Shown: positions 9,303-16,330 of the stretch, in pieces
Numbering within the stretch: the first letter of the stretch is position 1
How the letters are laid out: each line of letters starts with the position of its first letter
Source: an uncultured bacterium
Lineage (GTDB): Bacteria; Planctomycetota; DG-23; SLPQ01
Direction of reading: 5' to 3'
Assembly (NCBI GenBank): GCA_937863625.1
Contig: CALMGO010000333.1
Coordinates: 1-19,863 of the forward strand
Length of the DNA: 19,863 bases
Made by a program: the position numbers and the translations under genes
Notes under the pieces: model-generated
Seen by the model: only the letters and a program-made list of their open reading frames with translations
What the model was told of the DNA's origin: nothing
Database searches by the model: none

Positions 9303-9341
9303 GATGTTTCTCCTTTCAGATCAGATGGCGGGGTCATGAGA

Positions 9342-10229
9342 TCAGTTGCAGATGATCTCGACGACTTTCTTCTCTTCCTTACGCGTGGCACCGAACGTGC
9401 CGTACACGTAAACCTGGAAGGGAAGGCCCGCAAGGTCCTTGCGCTGGCTGATGTCGGTACTGATGTCGTTCCACATGCCGAGCACCATGCCGGACTTACT
9501 GTACGCGGGAGCGCGCCGGAAACCGGACCCGTTGGTTTTCAGGCGTTCGAGACGCTTGAAGTTGAACCCGAGGAACCGGGTGATACGCCCTTCCTGCAGG
9601 ACCGGCTTGTCACCATTGAAATCCGAACTGATGACCTGAATTTCCGCCAACAGGTTATCGTGCTGCGTGGAAGTGATGGCGAGGGTCAGGGGATCGTTGT
9701 CCAGATCGACCTCGGCCGCCATCAACAGGCGCAGGGCCTCACGCAGTTTTGCCACGGTCAGACCGACGTTGCTGGCCGAGCCGAAGTTGACTGCCACCTG
9801 TTGTCCCGCCGGGAAGCTGACCGTAGTGCCGGCGTCCTCACCGGTCTTGCGGTCGGCGAAGAACGCCGCGATGATTTCGTCATCCTTCGCGCGCCCCATA
9901 GCATAGGTCCCGTTCTCGACGTAACTCGATTGCGGGTCCACCACCGTGCGAAGCTTGTCGATCGAATCGATCAGATCATTCCAGTCGTAATCGACGGGAT
10001 AAATCCACGGACGGTCGTGCGGGGTGTCCTGCGGGGTAAGCGAAGGATAGCGCGTGGTGCGACGGCGTGCTTCGACCGCGCCGATCTGCTCGACCGGAGT
10101 TGCGGCCTTGGCGCCGGTGATGGGCTGAAATGAAACGGAATCGGAAAGACGCGAACCCTTCTGCTGCAGAAGCAGTTCGATGTTGTTCGCGTATTGCTGC
10201 GCGTAATGGGTAGGAACGTTTTGGGACAT
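9342..10229 (-). CDS. Major capsid protein
   Basis: I place the start at ATG 10229 (MSQNVPTHYAQQYANNIELL, 295 aa) because GGAGG lies 7-8 bases upstream; a GTG four codons earlier would overlap that site. The protein has the look of the podovirus major capsid family: an N-terminal helix with YANNIELLLQQKGS, a central region RYPSLTPQDTPHDRPWIYPV and a C-terminal KEEKKVVEI. These shells are normally HK97-fold, which is family knowledge rather than something visible here. A scaffold candidate upstream and a decoration candidate downstream fit. The gene appears to have its own promoter (10372-10404 region) and a shared terminator at 8731-8760. Confidence 0.85.
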   Translation of the reverse strand: MSQNVPTHYAQQYANNIELLLQQKGSRLSDSVSFQPITGAKAATPVEQIGAVEARRRTTRYPSLTPQDTPHDRPWIYPVDYDWNDLIDSIDKLRTVVDPQSSYVENGTYAMGRAKDDEIIAAFFADRKTGEDAGTTVSFPAGQQVAVNFGSASNVGLTVAKLREALRLLMAAEVDLDNDPLTLAITSTQHDNLLAEIQVISSDFNGDKPVLQEGRITRFLGFNFKRLERLKTNGSGFRRAPAYSKSGMVLGMWNDISTDISQRKDLAGLPFQVYVYGTFGATRKEEKKVVEIICN

Positions 10230-10371
10230 GATGCCCTCCACAGAAAGTTATGAAATTAACCTTCGCGAGGGTGTCCCGTTACCGGACCCTTACTTGCGGT
10301 TCGTGTGCCGCCGCACATGCCGTCTTCCCGGCTGCCCGCAGGCCCTTACGGGGTCCCTGCATGTACTGATG

Positions 10372-10404
10372 GCGCGAGTATACCACAGCCGGGCATACTC
10401 GCGC
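10372..10404. repeat. Perfect 10-bp inverted repeat between scaffold and capsid genes
   Basis: GCGCGAGTAT (10372-10381) and ATACTCGCGC (10395-10404) are exact reverse complements separated by 13 bases. The element starts 8 bases beyond the scaffold stop. On the minus strand no T-run follows, so it is a poor terminator for the leftward genes. It could be an RNA processing hairpin or an operator, and it contains a promoter-like -10 box. Confidence 0.9.
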
Positions 10405-10407
10405 AAG
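10378..10407 (-). promoter_or_regulatory. Candidate sigma70-type promoter for the capsid unit
   Basis: On the minus strand TTGCGC (10402-10407) is followed after 18 bases by TATACT (10378-10383), and the three bases before TATACT are TGG, matching an extended -10 (TGn). It points at the capsid gene about 145 bases away. Both boxes overlap the arms of the 10-bp inverted repeat. Supported by match to consensus only. Confidence 0.45.
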
Positions 10408-10412
10408 TTTCT

Positions 10413-11246
10413 TTAACCCGAATACCCGATCTTGTGCAGGCGGTCCCACTCGGCCTTGGCATCGGTATCGTTGGCCCGGAGTTTCGCCGCGAACCCCTGA
10501 TCGCGCTTGAGTTCATCGATCCGAACCCGAGCACCGGCCGGGGTCATTCCGCCGGACATCGCGCCGCTGCCGTCACCGGCTATGAACCTGTCCTCCGCGA
10601 TCCCTTCGCCGATGGCTGCCCACAGCTTGTAAAATCCCTTGGTGCCGAGCGCGCCCTCAAGCATGTTCAGTTTCGTCTCAAGGTCCTTTGCGTCCGTGTG
10701 CTCGACGAAAGTTTGAGCGGCACGCCGGCCGAGTTCCCTCTTTCTGTCGTAGTCCTTGCCCCACTCCGACTTGATTTCATTCGTCTCGCGCTCGGCTTGC
10801 GCCTCGAACTGCGCGAGTTCGGCCTGATCGGATGCTTCGGCGGAAGTCTTGATGAAATTCATCACGCCGTCGAACATCCGCGCCGGCATACCCATCTTGA
10901 CTGCTTCTTCGCGGAACTTGGCGATGGCCGGGGCCTTCTCGTACCCTTCCGGTATCTTGTAGTCGGCCAAATTGGTGGAAGCTCCGGTCTTACGGTAAAA
11001 CTCCGTCCACTCCTCCGGCTTGGCGTCGGGCTTCGGGACGATGATGCCGCGCCCGGCCTTGTCGGCACCCACGAACCTTTCAAGGTGCAGAGCCTTAGTG
11101 GCAAGAGCTTCGGGGTCAGGGTACGCCCCGTTGTATGCCTTCACCCATTCCTTCACTTCCGGGTTCTTGAACCCATCATACCAAGCGGGGGTCGCGTCTG
11201 GAGCAGATGCCCCCGAACCTGATTCTATTACTTGCCCATCAGCCAT
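10413..11246 (-). CDS. Scaffold-type capsid assembly protein
   Basis: The reading frame opens at 11264, but GAAGGAG lies just upstream of the ATG at 11246, giving a 277-residue protein starting MADGQVIESGSGASAPDATP. That start overlaps the previous gene by 8 bases. The protein is hydrophilic and highly charged, with a WYDGFKNPEVKEWVKAYNGA stretch, a long central charged helix (around residues 120-180) and the C-terminal KAEWDRLHKIGYSG. Between a portal and a major capsid gene, a charged helical protein of this size is typical of scaffolding proteins, which guide procapsid assembly inside the shell. The function is inferred from position and composition plus the recognisable overall style of the family. 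Confidence 0.8.
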   Translation of the reverse strand: MADGQVIESGSGASAPDATPAWYDGFKNPEVKEWVKAYNGAYPDPEALATKALHLERFVGADKAGRGIIVPKPDAKPEEWTEFYRKTGASTNLADYKIPEGYEKAPAIAKFREEAVKMGMPARMFDGVMNFIKTSAEASDQAELAQFEAQAERETNEIKSEWGKDYDRKRELGRRAAQTFVEHTDAKDLETKLNMLEGALGTKGFYKLWAAIGEGIAEDRFIAGDGSGAMSGGMTPAGARVRIDELKRDQGFAAKLRANDTDAKAEWDRLHKIGYSG

Positions 11247-11550
11247 TATCTTCTCCTTCATCATTTTGTTGAGCGATCAGCTTGTATAAATCCGCGTCAT
11301 CGATGTTCAGATGCTGCGTGATGCGCAACCACACTTCCCGTCTCCCCTCGGCTTGTTGTGACGCATGGGTATCGACGGTCTGTGTGATTGGTGAAACCAC
11401 CGTAGTAGAGGAAACCGCCCGGCAGAACTTCGCCAGATCGGCCAGCACGATTTGCGCGGCCGGGGTCAGCACGCCGTCCGGCCGCAACAGTGCCCGATAG
11501 GCGTGCCGGCGGCGGAATATCTTCCTGCGAAACGTGTCGATGACGTTCAT
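11239..11550 (-). CDS. Bbp19-like small phage protein, 103 aa
   Basis: A 103-residue protein containing HAYRALLRPDGVLTPAAQIV, then LADLAKFCRA, then DTHASQQAEGRREVWLRITQ and an acidic end. The pattern of an aromatic/basic start, an LADLA-FC-A stretch, a D-H-----EGRR-VWLRI block and a helix resembles the small protein between connector and scaffold in Bordetella phage BPP-1 (Bbp19-like). The function of the family is not established to my knowledge. Its ATG overlaps the portal stop by four bases (ATGA), and the 3' end contains the ribosome binding site of the scaffold gene. Confidence 0.75.
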   Translation of the reverse strand: MNVIDTFRRKIFRRRHAYRALLRPDGVLTPAAQIVLADLAKFCRAVSSTTVVSPITQTVDTHASQQAEGRREVWLRITQHLNIDDADLYKLIAQQNDEGEDNG

Positions 11551-13187
11551 TGTACGGTCGCCGGCATGGTGAACCCGGCTGCCTGTTGCGCTTGCGCGAG
11601 ATTCTTGGCGGCACGCGCGGACACATCCAGCGTATCGGCCTGTGCCGTGGTCTGTTCCGCGGCCTTGCGCCCCTCACGGATGGCCATCACCTGCTCGATG
11701 GTACGGAGCACCTTGATCGGGACCCCATTGATGTCCGCAATCTCGCGCGTGAGCGCGTCACCATCGAACGTATCGAGAATCGACGGGTCATGTTCCGCGA
11801 ACGGCGTGATCATTTCCATAGTACGGGATATTGCCACCGCATCATCAGCCCGGCGCAGACGGGAAAGAGGGGAAGTATGCACCACCTTGATGCGACCGCC
11901 CCGGTCGCGCAAACGCTTAGGCATCGGGGGAAGAAGGCCGGCGGCCGATGCAATGTCGATCTCACGCACGATCTGTGTGCCGAGAAATTCGGATTCCTGC
12001 CGCCCCATGGTCGGCGCGAGCAACTGCCCCTTCTCCTGTGCACGTAGAAGGGCCTCGGTGGCCGTCATCTGTGGGTTATCCACCAAAATTTGGAACAGCG
12101 TCACATAGAACGCGCTGTTAATCACGCCACGCTTCTGATCCGCCATTTCAAGGCCGATTGGAAGATGTGCGCCGGTCTGCAACGGCACAACAAGCTGCTT
12201 GCCGTTGGCGTCCACCCCACCATAGTTCAAGGCATTGGGTCGCGCGTTGAACGCGGAAAGTATACCGTCACCGAAGAGCAGCAGGGGCGGATCGACGATC
12301 TTGTGCGCCGCACGTAGCATCGTCTTTTCCATCTCATTCAGAGACTTGATGTCCGGCAGCACCATCGAGGCCGGCGATCTGCCGTAAGTCTCGCGCGGGG
12401 CGGTCACGTGCCGCGATACTGAATATGGGAAGGTCCGGTAGCCAGACTCGCTGATGAACTCCTTGGTTTCGGGGAAGATGTAAGTAGAACGCCATGGCCA
12501 CGCCCGATAGTCTTGCGCTCCGTGCTTGTATTCATCAGCCGGAGCCACGCAGTGTATGAAGTCGAATTTCTTGAACGGGTGGCGCTCATACTCTTTCATC
12601 ACCTTTTCTGGACACTTGTCCTTAAACTTCTGCATCGCCTGCCGGCAAGTCAACGGGAACTTGCGGTGCACATAATCCACGATCCCGGCCTGATTCTCAG
12701 CTATGTACAACTCGGATAGTGCGATCGATTTGTACCGCAGGCCGACCCCAAGAATGTCGTCGGTGAACATTCCCTGCGTACCGAATGCCCCGAGGCTGAT
12801 GTAGCATTCATGTGCCTGCGACGAGAAGTTGGCCATCGGCCGGTAACGCAGGCGGAAGATGATCTTATTCACTTCATCCAGGTACAGGCGGACTTCCCGG
12901 TCCTCCATTAGGCTTTCGTCCTCCGGGTCCAGCTTGTGGTACTGCTGCGTGGCCGGGGTCACGAGCGAGTCCACGGCGGATGCGAACTTGTCCAGCGCGA
13001 GGAGCGCCGTGGCGTCAAAAATCTTCTCGGTATTCTTGCGTCCCTCCACCACGGTCTTCTTGGTGAACTCGTCCTGACGCGGCAGGACGCGCTCGGCGAT
13101 CTCGGTCCAGTGCGCGTCCCATACGGCGCGATCGCCCTCCAATTGCTGCTGGCGATCATAAATATCTTTCGCGCGGGAGTCCATCAT
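11547..13187 (-). CDS. Head-to-tail connector (portal), podovirus type
   Basis: A 546-residue protein with the features of the podovirus-type head-tail connector family: an N-terminal helix with DRAVWDAHWTEIAERVLPRQ, the DKFASAVDSLVTPATQQYHK stretch, FSSQAHECYISLGAFGTQGM, and the central GRSPASMVLPDIKSLNEMEK block followed by DNPQMTATEALLRAQEKGQL. Twelve copies would form the ring through which DNA is packed and ejected. The C-terminal 60 residues are A/Q-rich. Two ATGs lie side by side (13187 and 13184); the first is 2 bases beyond the preceding stop. Its stop overlaps the next gene. Confidence 0.95.
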   Translation of the reverse strand: MMDSRAKDIYDRQQQLEGDRAVWDAHWTEIAERVLPRQDEFTKKTVVEGRKNTEKIFDATALLALDKFASAVDSLVTPATQQYHKLDPEDESLMEDREVRLYLDEVNKIIFRLRYRPMANFSSQAHECYISLGAFGTQGMFTDDILGVGLRYKSIALSELYIAENQAGIVDYVHRKFPLTCRQAMQKFKDKCPEKVMKEYERHPFKKFDFIHCVAPADEYKHGAQDYRAWPWRSTYIFPETKEFISESGYRTFPYSVSRHVTAPRETYGRSPASMVLPDIKSLNEMEKTMLRAAHKIVDPPLLLFGDGILSAFNARPNALNYGGVDANGKQLVVPLQTGAHLPIGLEMADQKRGVINSAFYVTLFQILVDNPQMTATEALLRAQEKGQLLAPTMGRQESEFLGTQIVREIDIASAAGLLPPMPKRLRDRGGRIKVVHTSPLSRLRRADDAVAISRTMEMITPFAEHDPSILDTFDGDALTREIADINGVPIKVLRTIEQVMAIREGRKAAEQTTAQADTLDVSARAAKNLAQAQQAAGFTMPATVQ

Positions 13188-13189
13188 GA

Positions 13190-13525
13190 TCAGACCACCA
13201 CCTGCTCGCCATCCACCGTAATGGTAAGAGTGTTCAACGCGCTTGCGATGCCGGACAGGAAGTCGGTCGAGAGCATCTTTCGGTCGAGGTAATGATCGTA
13301 GACATCGTTCGCTGCGACCGACTTGTTCTTGAAGATTTCCGTCCCGGCCGCCGATCCGCCCGTGGCGCCGATGTAGAGCGAAAAGGTCGCAGCCACGCCC
13401 GTCACGTTGGCTACATGAATGTGCTTGAGTACCGTGAAGATCGTCGCGGCCGGCGGGGTGTAGATGTCCGCCGCCGCGTTCGAAATGAATGCCGGCCCTG
13501 CGATTCGCTTCTTTGTGCCTGCCAT
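13190..13525 (-). CDS. Small structural-type protein, 111 aa
   Basis: A 111-residue protein beginning MAGTKKRIAGPAFISNAAAD with IYTPPAATIFTVLKHIHVAN after it, then a beta-prone second half ending TLTITVDGEQVVV. AAGGGG lies about 6 bases before the ATG. It ends 2 bases before the connector gene. The strand-rich, Ala/Thr-rich sequence looks like a small virion or tail-associated beta protein. I recognise the style from phage structural modules but cannot name a function. Confidence 0.7.
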   Translation of the reverse strand: MAGTKKRIAGPAFISNAAADIYTPPAATIFTVLKHIHVANVTGVAATFSLYIGATGGSAAGTEIFKNKSVAANDVYDHYLDRKMLSTDFLSGIASALNTLTITVDGEQVVV

Positions 13526-13538
13526 GATCGCCCCTTAG

Positions 13539-13823
13539 TTAAACTGCCGTTGTTACTCCACCATACAGAATTTCTGCCGCCCAGGCCCCTGAGATACCAT
13601 AAGCATCAGCCAAGTAAGCCTTGACGTCGGCCATTAGCTCCTGATTCAGGACGGCAGGAGTTTTGAGAACGCCGCCGGAGCGAAGGATGAGCTGCGGGTA
13701 GAGTTCCACGTTCAGTTCAAGACCGGCGTCATTCTTTGCTGCCACATCGCAAGTGATTTGAACTTGCGTAATGTCGTTGCCCGGCTGAACACCCTTCGTC
13801 AATACATGCAGGACTTTTGCCAT
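13539..13823 (-). CDS. Hypothetical protein, 94 aa
   Basis: I start at ATG 13823 (MAKVLHVLTKGVQPGNDITQ, 94 aa), one base beyond the stop of the 208-aa gene (TAACATG). The frame is open further upstream but would then overlap that gene by 75 bases. GGAGG lies about 12 bases upstream. The protein has a VQITCDVAAKNDAGLELNVE beta-prone centre and a helical C-terminal part ending AAEILYGGVTTAV. Not recognised; the location inside a structural gene run suggests a virion or assembly role. Confidence 0.65.
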   Translation of the reverse strand: MAKVLHVLTKGVQPGNDITQVQITCDVAAKNDAGLELNVELYPQLILRSGGVLKTPAVLNQELMADVKAYLADAYGISGAWAAEILYGGVTTAV

Positions 13824-13824
13824 G

Positions 13825-14451
13825 TTACCACTTAGCCTCCGTACGGGCCTGGGTGACAGTCCATGCCGCAGACGCGCCCCCATTGATTGAGATGCCAATG
13901 AATAGACCAGGAAGACTGGTCATGTCGAAGGCGGCACCCGTGCCCTCGACGATTGAAGAGTTATTGTTTGCGAATCCAGTTATCGCAAGCTGGTGATCTA
14001 GCTCGCAGGTGCCCTGCATGACTCCCGCCGCGCCATTCGAACGAACAGTTAGATAGATGTTGATGAGCGCAACATCTGCCGCCGCGGTTTGTGCCAGCCC
14101 CGTTAGAGTCAACCTTGAGGTATCCGCGGTAGTTCTGTTCGCCCCGATGCGCACTTGGTAGATCGGCGTAGCCGCACCTGCGGCGGTCTTCGCCACCGAG
14201 ATCGTCCAGCGAAACAATGTCTTCGGCTGGAGACCGAAGGAGGGAATCAGAATGTCGCTATTCGTCAGATAGGTATCCGCCGCGAATCCAGGCCCCTGTG
14301 CAGCAACGGCAACGTTCTCGCTACGCGCAAAGATATCCCCGTTTTGGTTCTTGTAGCACGGTATCAAGCCCGTGGTGTCGAACCAGTACAGGCCCTGTCC
14401 TGCGGCAGGGTTAGCCGGAACGCCTTGAGTATCTACAAGAAGATCAGCCAT
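13825..14451 (-). CDS. Beta-rich structural protein, 208 aa, possible fibre or receptor-binding component
   Basis: A 208-residue protein beginning MADLLVDTQGVPANPAAGQG. It alternates short beta-prone segments (LYWFDTTGLIPCYKNQNGDI, RWTISVAKTAAG, INIYLTVRSNGAAG) and ends LFIGISINGGASAAWTVTQA followed by RTEAKW. The strand-rich make-up and end resemble jelly-roll-like phage surface proteins. Its ATG overlaps the stop of the collagen-like gene as TGATG, so the two are probably made together and may share one structure. Function is inferred from composition and neighbourhood; no enzymatic motif seen. Confidence 0.65.
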   Translation of the reverse strand: MADLLVDTQGVPANPAAGQGLYWFDTTGLIPCYKNQNGDIFARSENVAVAAQGPGFAADTYLTNSDILIPSFGLQPKTLFRWTISVAKTAAGAATPIYQVRIGANRTTADTSRLTLTGLAQTAAADVALINIYLTVRSNGAAGVMQGTCELDHQLAITGFANNNSSIVEGTGAAFDMTSLPGLFIGISINGGASAAWTVTQARTEAKW

Positions 14452-15017
14452 CAGTTAAGCAGCGCAAGCCGCCCCGTCCCGTTTAGTGTGATTCGCTGTG
14501 TCGTAGCGAGCTTTAGACGATTGCAGAGGAACTTCTCCGTTTCTGTTGAGACTGTAAAACTTCCAGGACTGTAAGAAGGATCAGAACCAGCGCCGCTACC
14601 AGCCGGCCCTTGAATTCCTTGCGGCCCTGGCACAAAACTATCCCGTCCGTCCTCACCGTCCTCTTGACGGAGGATGAAGGTTGTAGTGCCATTGGTACCC
14701 GGTGTACCCGCTGCGCCGGCCGGCCCCGGTATGATTGGAGCATCCTCACCATCCTCACCATCCCGGCCCGGAATCGATAAGCCATCCCGCCCAATAACAC
14801 CATCGGAGCCGGCTGGCCCTTGAATCCCCTGCGGCCCCGGAATGACCGGGGCATCTTCTCCGTCCTCACCATCGCGGCCGGGAATGACGGAAGGAGAAAG
14901 TGCCAGTATATCATCCACCGTGATGCGCGCGTTCCCCAGTCCGCGCTGAACCGGAATTTCATCTGACCCCTGCGCCGGGGTGCCGTCGGGAAGCTGCGAT
15001 ATTTTGAGATCAGGCAT
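14451..15017 (-). CDS. Collagen-like (Gly-X-Y) structural protein, 188 aa
   Basis: A 188-residue protein. The N-terminus MPDLKISQLPDGTPAQGSDE with an IPVQRG stretch resembles the short N-terminal module of many phage surface proteins. Residues about 47-144 are interrupted Gly-X-Y repeats (GRDGEDGED, GPQGIQGPAG, GPAGAAGTPGTNG), giving a likely collagen-type triple helix. The C-terminal 45 residues (SYSPGSFTVSTETEKFLCNR and after) look like a beta cap that could drive trimer formation. The start is one base after the 46-aa gene's stop (TAACATG) with no good ribosome binding site, so translation probably depends on coupling. Probable fibre or spike component; host-binding function is inference. 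Confidence 0.8.
   Translation of the reverse strand: MPDLKISQLPDGTPAQGSDEIPVQRGLGNARITVDDILALSPSVIPGRDGEDGEDAPVIPGPQGIQGPAGSDGVIGRDGLSIPGRDGEDGEDAPIIPGPAGAAGTPGTNGTTTFILRQEDGEDGRDSFVPGPQGIQGPAGSGAGSDPSYSPGSFTVSTETEKFLCNRLKLATTQRITLNGTGRLALLN
14586..14879 (-). repeat. Collagen-like coding repeats
   Basis: The block encoding interrupted Gly-X-Y repeats is internally repeated. The unit IPGRDGEDGEDAP occurs twice (about 35 residues apart) and the unit PGPQGIQGPAGS occurs twice (about 70 residues apart), with close DNA similarity between copies. Such repeats can expand or contract by recombination. Confidence 0.8.
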
Positions 15018-15018
15018 G

Positions 15019-15159
15019 TTATTCGAGCAGGATGCCGCTGCCGTCCTCCTGCAGTATCTTGAAGCCGTCTTCCTGCAGGAGGAATGAGGGGGTCACGGGC
15101 GCACCGGCGTCCTCCACCTTTCGTGGATTCATCAACTCACCGGTACGGCAGAGTTCCAT
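15019..15159 (-). CDS. 46-aa mini-gene with LLQEDG-type repeats
   Basis: The start ATG overlaps the stop of the coiled-coil gene as TGATG, and the stop TAA is followed after one base by the next gene's ATG, so it fits perfectly into the gene run. The product starts MELCRTGELMNPRKVEDAGA and ends with the near repeats FLLQEDGFK, ILQEDGSG and ILLE. Short repeats of the LLLEDG type are something I recall from small phage tail-fibre-neighbourhood proteins; function unknown to me. The plus-strand palindromic CCTCCTGCAG / CTGCAGGAGG sequences within it come from the repeated codons. Confidence 0.7.
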   Translation of the reverse strand: MELCRTGELMNPRKVEDAGAPVTPSFLLQEDGFKILQEDGSGILLE

Positions 15160-15656
15160 CAGGCGGTCGCTGCCCGCAGCGCGTCGATCTTGGCCGCCGC
15201 TTCGTCACGAATGGCGACGGCCGATTTCATGAGTTCCGCGGCCTTGGCCTCGCGATCACGCAGCGAGTTCTCGCGCGCATCCAATTCCTGATTGATGGAG
15301 CGCATGCGCTGGTCCGCTTCCGCCATACGCGCCTCGGCCCGGTCGGTTATTTCACGAGCCGACTTGACGGCGGTACGGAACGCGGCGGCCCCGGCCTCGG
15401 ATTCGGTCTTGAGCCTTTCGGCCTCGGCCTTCATGGCTTCCGCGGCTTGCTTCTCGCCATAGGCCGCGCCGGACATCGTTAGAGCATTGGCCGCCATTTC
15501 ACTGGCCTCGGCCTTAGCCTTCTCGTACTCGGCCGTCGCCGCGTGAACCTCCTCGACGATGTGCTTGTGGTTCTTCGATGACAGGAAGCGTACGAGCGCC
15601 ATCAGATCGGCGACGGAACTGGAATTAACGGCAGGCGGCAGGAAATCTGTATTCAT
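15159..15656 (-). CDS. Coiled-coil protein, 165 aa
   Basis: A 165-residue protein. After a short head (MNTDFLPPAVNSSSVADLMA, then LVRFLSSKNHKHIVEE), residues about 35-160 are an almost unbroken Ala/Glu/Lys/Arg-rich helix with heptad-like spacing (EYEKAKAEASEMAANAL and onward). AAGGAGCC lies before the ATG at good spacing. The stop overlaps the start of the mini-gene. Proteins of this kind in structural modules may be chaperones or rod-like virion parts. Not recognised by name. Confidence 0.75.
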   Translation of the reverse strand: MNTDFLPPAVNSSSVADLMALVRFLSSKNHKHIVEEVHAATAEYEKAKAEASEMAANALTMSGAAYGEKQAAEAMKAEAERLKTESEAGAAAFRTAVKSAREITDRAEARMAEADQRMRSINQELDARENSLRDREAKAAELMKSAVAIRDEAAAKIDALRAATA

Positions 15657-15671
15657 GAATGGCTCCTTGGG

Positions 15672-15998
15672 TTAAGTGTTTTGAATGTTGGCGATGTGCA
15701 CGCCGTTCGCGTTGGCGATGTCTTCCTTCGCCACCGATCGGAATTCAGTCTGATTGGCCGCGAACCGGGCGTCGGTGGCGACGGCGGTCTGCGCCCCGAT
15801 TCCCATCCGCACCGAACAGATGGCGTCGGCATGTAGCCGCACGAATCGTGTCTTTGCATTGAGCGGCCCGAAGTCGGTGGAACCCACCGCGATCGCGGCC
15901 CGGTTTGACGCCAGCGCCGGCTCCTTGCCGGCCGATATCGGCATGCCGTTCGGATCGCGCGCCTGTTCGGCGTATTCGGTGACGTATAGGAATGCCAT
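15672..15998 (-). CDS. Small structural-type protein, 108 aa
   Basis: A 108-residue protein, MAFLYVTEYAEQARDPNGMP and onward, with a GPLNAKTRFVRLHADAICSV stretch and an end IANANGVHIANIQNT. The ATG overlaps the preceding gene's stop region; AGGAGGAGC forms its ribosome binding site within the last codons of that gene. The beta-prone, arginine-sprinkled sequence looks like a small virion protein. I recall similar proteins from podovirus structural modules but cannot name a function. Confidence 0.7.
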   Translation of the reverse strand: MAFLYVTEYAEQARDPNGMPISAGKEPALASNRAAIAVGSTDFGPLNAKTRFVRLHADAICSVRMGIGAQTAVATDARFAANQTEFRSVAKEDIANANGVHIANIQNT

Positions 15999-15999
15999 A

Positions 16000-16329
16000 T
16001 CATGCTCCTCCTAGAAGTGTGCGGGCGCCGGTATTCGGTGTGCCCGAATTCCCGGCGAAGATTGTGGAAGCATACCCGCGCCGTCGCCGTTTGGCGTCAG
16101 CGGCCTGATTGGCAAGTATGTCGGCCCCACCGATGTTAAACAGGGTGTCGGGGACGACGGGTACGTCAGAGGCGATCTTGGACCCCGCCGCGGGGTCGGA
16201 CAATTCACCCTGTACATAATCCTGCGCCTTCCCTGCCGCCTTGGTTCCCAGATCGAGCGCCGCTCGATACTGCCCGCTGGGGTCACTCAGGAAAGTCGAT
16301 GCCCTCCTTAACCTACTGCCGATGCCCAT
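16000..16329 (-). CDS. Conserved-type small phage protein, 109 aa
   Basis: A 109-residue protein. It begins MGIGSRLRRASTFLSDPSGQ and ends with a basic patch KRRRRGYASTIFAGNSG and then a glycine-rich tail with RTLLGGA. The basic stretch followed by an ASTI(F/L)-G and TLLGG ending is a pattern I recall from small proteins of podoviruses and other tailed phages; their role is unclear. The start lies directly after the large terminase, whose last codons hold its AGGAGG ribosome binding site. Confidence 0.75.
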   Translation of the reverse strand: MGIGSRLRRASTFLSDPSGQYRAALDLGTKAAGKAQDYVQGELSDPAAGSKIASDVPVVPDTLFNIGGADILANQAADAKRRRRGYASTIFAGNSGTPNTGARTLLGGA

Positions 16330-16330
16330 A

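Larger units (their letters stand above)
10230..10412 (-). promoter_or_regulatory. Leader and control region of the capsid gene
   Basis: These 183 bases are the longest non-coding gap between the leftward structural genes. They hold the 10-bp inverted repeat and promoter-like site listed separately, about 130 bases of GC-rich leader with several possible short hairpins (for example GTCC/GGAC around 10273-10288), and the capsid ribosome binding site GGAGG. No convincing gene was found; the longest minus-strand ATG frame I saw is about 27 codons. A structured 5' leader for capsid mRNA is inferred. Confidence 0.55.

Noticed and set aside
9336..10133. Long plus-strand ORF (265 codons) opposite the capsid gene
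   Set aside because: It is antisense to a recognisable capsid gene, has no supporting ribosome binding site, and its R/G/V-rich composition is what GC-rich coding DNA gives on the other strand.
10242..10412. tRNA-like arms (GCGG...CCGC with TTCG) in the capsid leader
   Set aside because: The stem and loop lengths do not fit a T-arm, and no acceptor stem or anticodon arm could be laid out.
10305..11222. Plus-strand ORF of 305 codons opposite the scaffold gene
   Set aside because: Same reasons: shadow of a well-supported leftward gene, with no recognisable domain.
13825..14451. Possible variable region of a diversity-generating retroelement, suggested by the BPP-1-like small gene nearby
   Set aside because: No reverse transcriptase gene, no template repeat and no matching second copy of the 3' end were found in the window.
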